Shown: piece after piece, positions 1 to 6,339 of the stretch
Layout of the letters: every line of letters starts with the position of its first letter
Position numbering within the stretch: the first letter of the stretch is position 1
NCBI GenBank assembly: GCA_002721285.1
Contig: PBJU01000023.1
Coordinates: 48,856 to 57,336, forward strand
DNA from: Crocinitomicaceae bacterium
GTDB taxonomy: Bacteria; Bacteroidota; Bacteroidia; Flavobacteriales; Parvicellaceae
Length of the DNA stretch: 8,481 nt
Direction of reading: 5' to 3'
The notes under the pieces: generated by a model
The model's database searches: none
Told to the model about the DNA's origin: nothing
What the model saw: the letters and a program-made list of their open reading frames with translations, nothing else
Made by a program: the position numbers and the translations under genes

Positions 1-231
1 AGCAGAGATGAATTAAAACAATTAATAGAGAAAAATGGTGGTAAAAATTCAAGTAGTGTTTCTAGTAACACTAGCTTGTTAATTGCTGGAGAGAATATTG
101 GTCCTGCTAAATTGAAAAAAGCTAAAAATTTGGAAATAGAGATAATAAACGAACAAGAATTTCTGAACTTAATTAATGTTTCTCAAAAAGACACTATTGA
201 AAAACAACCTATACAGGGAGAGCTTTTTTAA
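1..231 (+). CDS. ligA: NAD-dependent DNA ligase LigA, C-terminal fragment (BRCT domain); 5' end outside window
   Basis: Frame 1 is open from the first base to TAA at 229-231, giving 76 residues. They match the LigA BRCT domain: an SRDEL-x-x-LIE helix (1-10), a NGGK turn (12-15), a serine-rich SSSVSSNT stretch (17-24), then [16 protein letters not shown] (26-41) and an [11 protein letters not shown] helix (48-58). The family seals nicks in replication and repair using NAD+ to adenylate an N-terminal lysine; the adenylation, OB-fold and helix-hairpin-helix parts lie upstream of the window. The last five residues, QGELF (72-76), fit the QxxLF pattern of sliding-clamp-binding peptides. The TAA stop is followed directly in frame by TGA and TAA (232-237). 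The identification rests on BRCT similarity recalled from bacterial LigA proteins; another BRCT protein is possible but unlikely. Confidence 0.9.
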   Translation, partial: SRDELKQLIEKNGGKNSSSVSSNTSLLIAGENIGPAKLKKAKNLEIEIINEQEFLNLINVSQKDTIEKQPIQGELF

Positions 232-249
232 TGATAATTATTATTTTTA

Positions 250-284
250 TAACTAAACGTGCAAATTCAATCATTGTTTAGCTA
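250..284. repeat. imperfect inverted repeat abutting the DUF6913 start codon
   Basis: TAACTAAAC (250-258) and GTTTAGCTA (276-284) form a 9-bp inverted repeat with one mismatch (A252 against C282) and a 17-nt spacer. The right arm ends at the base before the ATG at 285. It occupies most of the only real intergenic gap (232-284). It could be a weak RNA hairpin limiting initiation, an operator-like site, or chance in AT-rich DNA. No U-tract follows, so it does not look like an intrinsic terminator. I see no clear Bacteroidota promoter (TAnnTTTG at -7) in the gap. Confidence 0.3.
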
Positions 285-857
285 ATGAAAATCTCTTATT
301 ATAGACTTAAGTTATTTATAGGAAATAGAGTCATAGAAAGAAGGCTTAAAAAGAAATCTTCTAGAGAAATGAGGTCTTGTAATATTGAGCATGCTAAGTC
401 TTTAGGAATGCTTTGCGTTATTAAGAATAGAGAGGATTATGATGCTGTTGTTAAAATCATTGATATTATTAAATCAGATTTTTCAATTCCTACAATTAAA
501 ATTCTTGCATTTTACCCTTTAAAAGATGAACCATTTTTTCTTAAGAGTAGGTTAGGATTGGACTTTTTTAAAGTAGAAGATTTAAACTATTATGCTTTTC
601 CTAATAATGTAATTGTTAGAAATTTTATTAATGAATCATTTGATATACTAGTTGACCTTACTGCAAATAAGGTAATTCCCCTTAGGTTAATTTTACATTT
701 TTCAAATTCTCTTTTTAAAGTTGGTAGCTTTTCTAATGAAAATAAGAAGTTTTATGATTTAATGATTGAAACTGATCCTGGAGATTATTTAGAATATGTA
801 AAACAGGTATTTAATTATTTGAAAATTTTTAATAAGACAAATGTCTCCAAAGAATAA
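285..857 (+). CDS. DUF6913 family protein, function unknown
   Basis: This 190-residue protein resembles a Bacteroidota family (DUF6913) often found next to ligA and dapA. I place it by overall pattern: a basic N terminus (MKISYYRLKLFIGNRVIERR), AKSLGMLCVI (37-46), DFFKVEDLNYYAFPNN (93-108), FDILVDLT (119-126), LFKVGSF (143-149) and KFYDLMIE (155-162). It has no signal peptide or transmembrane segment, so it is probably cytoplasmic. The repeated hydrophobic strands ending in D or T suggest an alpha/beta fold, but I see no catalytic motif. The ATG at 285 is chosen because it gives the basic N terminus usual in the family. Its 3' end overlaps aroK by 17 nt, suggesting cotranscription and possible translational coupling. 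No function is known to me. Confidence 0.8.
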   Translation: MKISYYRLKLFIGNRVIERRLKKKSSREMRSCNIEHAKSLGMLCVIKNREDYDAVVKIIDIIKSDFSIPTIKILAFYPLKDEPFFLKSRLGLDFFKVEDLNYYAFPNNVIVRNFINESFDILVDLTANKVIPLRLILHFSNSLFKVGSFSNENKKFYDLMIETDPGDYLEYVKQVFNYLKIFNKTNVSKE

Positions 858-1350
858 ATCTGTAATTATTTTAGTTGGTATGATGGGGAGTGGAAAGTCT
901 ACTGTAGGAAAGCTATTGGCTAAATTGTTAGATTATCAATTTATTGACACGGATAATTTAATTATTGAAAAAGAAAATGAATCGATTAATGATATTTTCA
1001 ATAATAAAGGAGAGTCCTATTTTAGAAATTTGGAAAGTGAGATATTAGATGATTTGAATTTATCTAATTGTGTTATTGCTACTGGAGGTGGATTACCTGT
1101 CTATAATCAAAACATGAATAATTTAATTAAAATAGGCACAACTATATATCTTAAAATAACTGCTGCGGAAATATTTTTTAGGATTAGACAATTTGATAAT
1201 AGACCATTGTTTGAAAATAGTATACCTAAAGTTCAGCAAATGCTAAATAGCAGAAAAAGCTACTATGAAATGTCAAAATATTCATTTGACTGTTCAGGGA
1301 AAAAACCAAATGAGGTTGTAGATGAAATTAAATCAAAACTTAATTTGTGA
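841..1350 (+). CDS. aroK: shikimate kinase
   Basis: A cytoplasmic NMP-kinase-fold enzyme that phosphorylates shikimate to shikimate 3-phosphate with ATP, in the route to chorismate and aromatic amino acids. Its 169 residues match the usual length (about 165-175). Visible motifs are the Walker A loop G13-MMGSGKST21, the substrate-binding DTD (D36, D38), GE-x-x-FR with R62, the Walker-B-like GGG (82-84), the lid motif R121-P-L, and a late R138 followed by SYYE in the adenine-binding region. All expected catalytic residues are present. The ATG at 841 lies inside the 3' end of the DUF6913 gene (17-nt overlap) and leaves a short N terminus before the first strand, as expected. No Shine-Dalgarno-like sequence is seen. 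The TGA stop (1348-1350) lies inside the 3' end of the opposing peptidase gene. Confidence 0.95.
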   Translation: MSPKNKSVIILVGMMGSGKSTVGKLLAKLLDYQFIDTDNLIIEKENESINDIFNNKGESYFRNLESEILDDLNLSNCVIATGGGLPVYNQNMNNLIKIGTTIYLKITAAEIFFRIRQFDNRPLFENSIPKVQQMLNSRKSYYEMSKYSFDCSGKKPNEVVDEIKSKLNL

Positions 1351-3448
1351 TATTTTCTAATTTAAATAGAAAGGCATAGTCAAGCGCAATCTCTTTTAAA
1401 TATTCAAATCTTCCACTTGCTCCTCCATGACCTGCTTTCATATTTGTTTTAAGTAGAAGTAAATTATTATCGGTTTTATTTGCTCTAAGTTTTGCTACCC
1501 ATTTAGCAGGTTCCCAATATTGTACTTGGGAGTCATGAAGTCCAGTTGTTACCAATAAATTAGGATATTCTTTTTTCTCAATATTATCATATGGTGAGTA
1601 ACTTAACATATAGTTATAGTAATCGGGATTATTAGGATTACCCCATTCATCATATTCTCCAGTTGTTAACGGGATAGATTCATCTAGCATTGTAGTTACT
1701 ACATCAACAAAGGGAACATGAGCAATTACACCCTTAAAAAGAGATGGCTCCATATTAATAACAGCTCCCATTAATAATCCTCCAGCACTTCCTCCTGCTG
1801 CATATAGTTTATTAGCAGAAGTGTAATTTTGTTCTGTTAAATATTTTCCGCAATCTATGAAATCATAAAAAGTGTTTTTCTTTTTAAGAAGTTTGCCATC
1901 TTCATACCAACTTCTACCTAAATCTTCACCACCTCTTATATGAGCTATTGCAAAAATAAATCCTCTATTTAATAAGCTTAGTCTATTAGAGCTGAATGTT
2001 GGATCTATACTATAACCATAGGAACCGTAGGCATATAGTAAAGTTGGATTTTCTCCATTTAACTTAACTCCTTTTTTGTAGACCATGGAGATAGGGATTT
2101 TTGCACCATCTCTTCCTTCAGCCCACAATCTTTCGGAAACATATTCGCTTTTTTCATATCCACCAATAATTTCTTTTTCTTTAAGAGTTTTAGTGGTTTT
2201 TAGTTTCATGTCATAATCATATATAGTTCCTGGATTAACCATAGAGTTGTAAGAAAATCTCAATTGATTAGTATTCATTAGTAGATTTGAATTTGTTTGA
2301 ACTACATAGCTAGGCTCATCAAATGGTATATAGGAAGATTCATTATTCTCTAAATCAATTACTTTCAAATGAAGTAATCCATCTTTTCTTTCAGTAATTA
2401 CAAGAAAGTCTTGGAATACATCGATTCCTTCAATTAATACTTTATTATTTCCTTCAATATAAGTATTCCAATTTTCTTTATTGGTGTTGTTGATGTCACA
2501 GGTTTTTAAAGAAAAATTATGATGATCTTCATTTGTTAGAATGTAAAATTGATCATTTTTGTGAAAGATGGAATATTCTAAACCTTTAACACGTGGCTGA
2601 AAAACTTTTGGTTCTGATAATGGGTCTGTGGAAGGTATTAATCTATATTCATCACTAAGAGTGCTCGAAGAATTTATAATGATATAATTTTCAGATTTAG
2701 ATTTATATACATAACAATAAAAAGTTTCGTCTTTTTCTTCAAATATTAAAATATCTTCACTTTGATCAGTCCCAATTTGATGAGCAAATATTTGGTTTGA
2801 TCTTAATGTTTGTTGATCTTGTTTAGTGTAGAAAATAGTTTTATTGTCATTAGCCCATACCATTGACCCAGTAGTGTTTTCTAAGACTTCGTTAAATAAT
2901 TCTCCTGTTTTTAAATTTTTAATTTTTATTTGATATATTCTTCTTGATAAAGTGTCAAAACCATATGCCATTAGTTCATTATTTGGAGAAATGTCATAAT
3001 CTCCTATGTCAAAAAAGTCATGTTCTTTTGCTAATTCATTTCCATTAAGGAGTATTTCTTCGTCTTCAGATTCTATTTTTTTTCTTAAATATATAGGGTG
3101 TTCATCACCTTTTCTAAACTTTCTCCAGTAGGAATATCCATTAAACTCATAAGGGACACTTTCATCTTCTTCTTTTATTCTTGCCTTTAGTTCATTGAAT
3201 AGGTTTTTTTGAATTTCCTTAGTATCCTCCATTTGACTATTAGTGTACTCATTTTCTTTGTTTAAGTAATCAATAACATTTGGATCTTCTCTTTTGTTTA
3301 GCCAATAATAATTATCTATTCTATTGTGATTATGAATGGATAATAGTTTTTCTTGAGTTTGGCAGGATGGAGGTAAGTTTTTATTATTCATTTTTTCTTG
3401 ACAAGATGTAAAAATAATTAAAAGAAATATGTAGTGAATTTTATTCAT
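1340..3448 (-). CDS. S9A-family serine peptidase, oligopeptidase B-like, predicted lipoprotein
   Basis: This 702-residue protein has the architecture of prolyl oligopeptidase-family enzymes: an N-terminal segment and beta-propeller (roughly 25-430) followed by an alpha/beta-hydrolase domain. The triad is S554 (in GGSAGG, 552-557), D639 (GLHDSQVQYWEP) and H674 (GHGG). The GEYDEWGNP segment (597-605) and the LLKKKNTFYDF segment (520-530) point to oligopeptidase B rather than prolyl oligopeptidase, so cleavage of small peptides after Arg or Lys is likely. E598 and D600 align with the acidic S1 pair known in enterobacterial enzymes; an acidic S2 residue appears to be replaced by T484. The N terminus is a short hydrophobic signal ending IIFTSC (C16), a relaxed lipobox, so the mature protein is probably lipid-anchored in the envelope. 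Many family members are cytosolic. It starts 3 nt after the UbiA gene stop, as last gene of the mevalonate operon, and its 3' end overlaps aroK by 11 bp. Specificity and localisation are inferred. Confidence 0.92.
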   Translation of the reverse strand: MNKIHYIFLLIIFTSCQEKMNNKNLPPSCQTQEKLLSIHNHNRIDNYYWLNKREDPNVIDYLNKENEYTNSQMEDTKEIQKNLFNELKARIKEEDESVPYEFNGYSYWRKFRKGDEHPIYLRKKIESEDEEILLNGNELAKEHDFFDIGDYDISPNNELMAYGFDTLSRRIYQIKIKNLKTGELFNEVLENTTGSMVWANDNKTIFYTKQDQQTLRSNQIFAHQIGTDQSEDILIFEEKDETFYCYVYKSKSENYIIINSSSTLSDEYRLIPSTDPLSEPKVFQPRVKGLEYSIFHKNDQFYILTNEDHHNFSLKTCDINNTNKENWNTYIEGNNKVLIEGIDVFQDFLVITERKDGLLHLKVIDLENNESSYIPFDEPSYVVQTNSNLLMNTNQLRFSYNSMVNPGTIYDYDMKLKTTKTLKEKEIIGGYEKSEYVSERLWAEGRDGAKIPISMVYKKGVKLNGENPTLLYAYGSYGYSIDPTFSSNRLSLLNRGFIFAIAHIRGGEDLGRSWYEDGKLLKKKNTFYDFIDCGKYLTEQNYTSANKLYAAGGSAGGLLMGAVINMEPSLFKGVIAHVPFVDVVTTMLDESIPLTTGEYDEWGNPNNPDYYNYMLSYSPYDNIEKKEYPNLLVTTGLHDSQVQYWEPAKWVAKLRANKTDNNLLLLKTNMKAGHGGASGRFEYLKEIALDYAFLFKLENITN

Positions 3449-3451
3449 AAT

Positions 3452-4348
3452 TTAATATAATGCAATGGATAAAATTCCTAAACCTATTAGTATTTTATAC
3501 ACATTATTAATTCGGTTGTATTGTGAAGATGTTTTAGCATAGTTTAGTAAATAAATACTAAAGAGGATTATTATAAATGCCAATATAAAATAATAGGAAA
3601 ATAACTTATGAATGATGGATGGAATAAGAAATAAAATGGCACTTAATGAACTAAGCATTAAAAAGAAGATGATATATTTTGATTTTTTAATACCAAAAAA
3701 AATAGGAATACTTTTTTCTCCAACAATTAAGTCCCCTTTAATTGTAGTCATTTTTTTTATAATTTCCCTTGTTAAGTCAATAGTAAAAATATAAGTAACA
3801 AAGAGTATAAGTGTTAAGTCAATCCGCCAATTTAACACACTTAAACCCACAAAAAAACTTATCATAAGCAAAGAAGCGCTAAATTCTGATAATAGTGCTT
3901 TCTTTCTTAGTTTATGGGAGTAAATCCACAAAGCAAAAATTAATAATAAGCTGAATATTAGAATTTCTTTATTAATGAAAAATGCAGCAATAATTCCTGT
4001 GATGTTAACAATAAGATAAATATTTAAGCAGCTTTTTTTACTAACTATTCTGTCAAAATAGGTTTTATTAGGTTGGTTAATCATATCTTTTTCAAAATCA
4101 TAAAAAGCATTAATAAGATAGCCGCCCATTATTATAAACAATATAGAAAAAACATATAAATGAATATCAACGCTTTGAAGGGTTAATAAAAACCTTTTTG
4201 AAGTGTCGAAGATGAAAATCTGAACAAAGTAAAGGCTAATTAAAATTAGTAAGATGTTATACCACCTCGCAATAGAAAGTAAAGCTAATAGTTTTATTAG
4301 AGTAGATTTTTTATTTTCTGATATAGATTTAGAATCTATGGATGACAT
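3452..4348 (-). CDS. UbiA-family prenyltransferase, geranylgeranylglycerol-phosphate geranylgeranyltransferase-like
   Basis: An integral membrane enzyme of about 298 residues with roughly nine hydrophobic segments, as in UbiA proteins. Numbered from the ATG at 4348, the first Asp-rich motif is N80-AFYD84-FEKD88-MIN91-QP, which binds the prenyl diphosphate through Mg2+. The second comprises D191-LTREIIKK and KGD206. The family transfers a prenyl chain to an aromatic or glycerol-phosphate acceptor. The form seen here resembles bacterial proteins annotated as archaeal-type digeranylgeranylglyceryl phosphate synthase, but the acceptor cannot be read from sequence; a quinone-related role is also possible. 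Its place after the mevalonate genes suggests it consumes products of that pathway. I prefer ATG 4348 (20-nt overlap with mevalonate kinase); an in-frame GTG at 4363 would add five residues and give a 35-nt overlap. The stop is 3 nt before the peptidase start. Confidence 0.85.
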   Translation of the reverse strand: MSSIDSKSISENKKSTLIKLLALLSIARWYNILLILISLYFVQIFIFDTSKRFLLTLQSVDIHLYVFSILFIIMGGYLINAFYDFEKDMINQPNKTYFDRIVSKKSCLNIYLIVNITGIIAAFFINKEILIFSLLLIFALWIYSHKLRKKALLSEFSASLLMISFFVGLSVLNWRIDLTLILFVTYIFTIDLTREIIKKMTTIKGDLIVGEKSIPIFFGIKKSKYIIFFLMLSSLSAILFLIPSIIHKLFSYYFILAFIIILFSIYLLNYAKTSSQYNRINNVYKILIGLGILSIALY

Positions 4349-5270
4349 CGAGTTGGTATCCACTCAACTTTTGTTGAGCCTTTTCAAAATCCTTAGTAAA
4401 TCCTAGCATAAATCCGCCTCCACCTGAGCCACAAAGTTTAAGATAGTAAGCATTACTATCAATTCCTTCTTTCCAAAGTTTGCGGTATAATTTAGGAATC
4501 ATAGGTTCAAAATGCTCATATAATACTTTAGAAAGCGATTTCACATTTCTTAATAACGATTTACCTTCATTTTTAAGAAAAGCTTCAATGCTTGCGTCAT
4601 TGTATTTTTTAAACTTATTTCTAAGCATGTTTCTAAAACCTTCTTCTTTACATCTTTCTAAAAAGTGTTGTACTAATGGTTGTGTATTACCTACTTGACC
4701 AGTATTTAATAAGAAAACAGCACCTTTGCCATTATTAGATGTTGGAATCCCAACGGTTCCTAAACTGTCTTTGGATTTAATTAATACTGGAAGGTTTAGA
4801 TAGCATATTAAAGGATCTAGCCCAGAACTTGTGCCATGGTAAAAGCTCTCTAAATTCCCGAAAATTTGTTTTAATTTTAATATATTCTCATTTGAGATTT
4901 CTTCATTTGAAGAAACTTTTCCTTCAGAACAATATTTATCGTAGATAGCAGCTACAATTGCTCCTGAACTACCAATGCCAAAACCTTGAGGAATTGAAGA
5001 ATCAAAAAATAGACCATTATCTAAATCTTCTTTAAAAGAAATTAAATCAAGTTTGCAAGGAAGAGAATCATCTTTAGATAAATTCAGAAGATGATTGTAA
5101 AAACAGGTAAGTTGTTGGTTAGACTTCTTAGAATTCTGATTTGTTTGTGAAGGGTAAAGTAATTTACCGTTATAGTCTGTATAAGGGATAGAGAGACCCA
5201 TGGAATCTTGTATTATTCCATATTCTCCAAAAAGAAGAATTTTGCCGTAGTATAATGAATCTTTAAGCAT
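4329..5270 (-). CDS. mvk: mevalonate kinase (GHMP superfamily)
   Basis: A cytoplasmic kinase predicted to phosphorylate mevalonate to 5-phosphomevalonate with ATP. Its 313 residues suit the family. Motif 1 is G9-K10-ILLFGEYG; motif 2, the phosphate-binding loop, is P94-QGFGIGSSGA104; the HGTSSGLD segment (145-152) carries the expected catalytic D152, with E141 just before it; motif 3 is K278-LCGSGGGG286. The HG-x-x-SGLD pattern and the GGGG loop fit mevalonate kinase better than phosphomevalonate kinase. The ATG at 5270 overlaps the end of the decarboxylase gene by 8 nt and follows an A-rich leader typical of Bacteroidota. The 3' end overlaps the UbiA gene. Assignment rests on motifs plus operon context; another GHMP small-molecule kinase is conceivable but unlikely here. 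Confidence 0.88.
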   Translation of the reverse strand: MLKDSLYYGKILLFGEYGIIQDSMGLSIPYTDYNGKLLYPSQTNQNSKKSNQQLTCFYNHLLNLSKDDSLPCKLDLISFKEDLDNGLFFDSSIPQGFGIGSSGAIVAAIYDKYCSEGKVSSNEEISNENILKLKQIFGNLESFYHGTSSGLDPLICYLNLPVLIKSKDSLGTVGIPTSNNGKGAVFLLNTGQVGNTQPLVQHFLERCKEEGFRNMLRNKFKKYNDASIEAFLKNEGKSLLRNVKSLSKVLYEHFEPMIPKLYRKLWKEGIDSNAYYLKLCGSGGGGFMLGFTKDFEKAQQKLSGYQLDVIHRF

Positions 5271-6339
5271 ATATTTCTTTTAAAATTTTAGCTCCTTGTC
5301 CAACAACATCGCAAATATACTGCTGATTTTCACAAAATACAACTAATTCACTCTCAATAAAATCCAGTACATTTTGTTTATAACTCGAAGGATACAGTAA
5401 ATGAACATTAGCTCCTGCATCAAGCGTAAAGCTTAATGGGGTATTTGAAGCGTTTCTAAATTCCCAAATTTTATTTATGATGCTTAATGTTCCTTCTTTC
5501 ATGAGTATAAAATAGGGGTTTGAGGTCATCATCATTGCGTGTAAAGTCAGTGCTTCTAGCTCTGTGATTGAAATGAATTCTTCTAAGTCACCCTTTTTTA
5601 AAATTTTAATCATCTTTTCAATATGATTATTTGCTTGAGAAAATCTTTGTGATGCATAGGGATGATTATGCATTAATTGGTGTCCAACTGATGAGCTTAC
5701 TTGTTTAGCTCCTTTATCTACTAAAAGTATGGTGTCTTGGTAGTCTTTAAAGACTGGATGAATGTCGCTATGTGATATAGCATATTGGTCGTTAGAGTCA
5801 TTTATTTGGTCATTATTACCCCATATTGCCATTGGGCCATAAATGGATCTACTTGCACTGCCAGAACCAAGTCTACTAAGGAATGAAGCTTTTTGCAGCT
5901 TTAATCTTTCATCAAAATCTGTCAGGGATTTCTCTAATTGAACAATACACATGGATAATGCACTAAAACCTGAAGCTGATGATGCTATCCCACTACTATG
6001 AGGAAATGTGTTTTGAGTATTTATGTTTAACTCATATTCAAATATATATGGACAATATGGTTTAATTCTATTTAAAAATTGTTCAATTTTTGGTATAAAA
6101 GATGGTTTTTCGTTTCCTTCAACAAATAGATTTACCTTAAAATCAGATGATTTTTTAAACTCAAGAGAAGTTTTAGTATGGCAATTTTCCAAAGTAAAAC
6201 TAATTGAAGGGTTGGTTGGAATCTGAATGTCTTTTTTGCCCCAATATTTCACTAAAGCTATATTAGATGGGCTTTGTGCAGTAATCTTCCCAGAATTGGG
6301 TAAAGAGTTCTTAGCTTGGTATTTAAATAGGTTGCTCAC
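5263..6339 (-). CDS. mvaD: diphosphomevalonate decarboxylase
   Basis: This enzyme carries out the ATP-dependent decarboxylation of 5-diphosphomevalonate to isopentenyl diphosphate, the last step of the classical mevalonate pathway. The 358-residue protein contains the family hallmark SPSNIALVKYWGK (23-35), the phosphate-binding loop PHSSGIASSASG (113-124), the RLGSGSASRS segment (156-165, R164) and FTLDAGAN (304-311) with D307 matching the catalytic aspartate. All residues expected for a true decarboxylase are present, although related monophosphate or 3,5-bisphosphate decarboxylases share much of this pattern. The only usable start is GTG at 6339: no ATG or TTG lies between the upstream in-frame stop and the first conserved motif. 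That start overlaps the GYDIA kinase gene by 17 nt, and the stop overlaps mevalonate kinase by 8 nt, so translation is probably coupled on both sides. Confidence 0.93.
   Translation of the reverse strand: MSNLFKYQAKNSLPNSGKITAQSPSNIALVKYWGKKDIQIPTNPSISFTLENCHTKTSLEFKKSSDFKVNLFVEGNEKPSFIPKIEQFLNRIKPYCPYIFEYELNINTQNTFPHSSGIASSASGFSALSMCIVQLEKSLTDFDERLKLQKASFLSRLGSGSASRSIYGPMAIWGNNDQINDSNDQYAISHSDIHPVFKDYQDTILLVDKGAKQVSSSVGHQLMHNHPYASQRFSQANNHIEKMIKILKKGDLEEFISITELEALTLHAMMMTSNPYFILMKEGTLSIINKIWEFRNASNTPLSFTLDAGANVHLLYPSSYKQNVLDFIESELVVFCENQQYICDVVGQGAKILKEIYA

Noticed and set aside
232..284. A promoter for the DUF6913-aroK pair
   Set aside because: No convincing TAnnTTTG -7 element with a TTG-type -33 element is visible in the gap; readthrough from ligA is as likely.
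1354..1372. AT-only hairpin downstream of aroK as an intrinsic terminator
   Set aside because: A 6-bp stem made almost entirely of A/T pairs, without a following U-tract and inside peptidase coding sequence, is too weak to call.
3612..3794. Open frame of 60 codons on the plus strand inside the UbiA gene
   Set aside because: It is antisense to conserved membrane-protein coding sequence and its hydrophobic, Lys/Ile-rich translation matches no family I know; a composition artefact.
4480..4698. Open frame of 72 codons on the plus strand inside mevalonate kinase
   Set aside because: It is antisense to a well-supported GHMP kinase and shows no recognisable domain.
6023..6226. Open frame of 67 codons on the plus strand inside the decarboxylase gene
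   Set aside because: It is antisense to conserved mvaD sequence, with no recognisable domain and no separate promoter.
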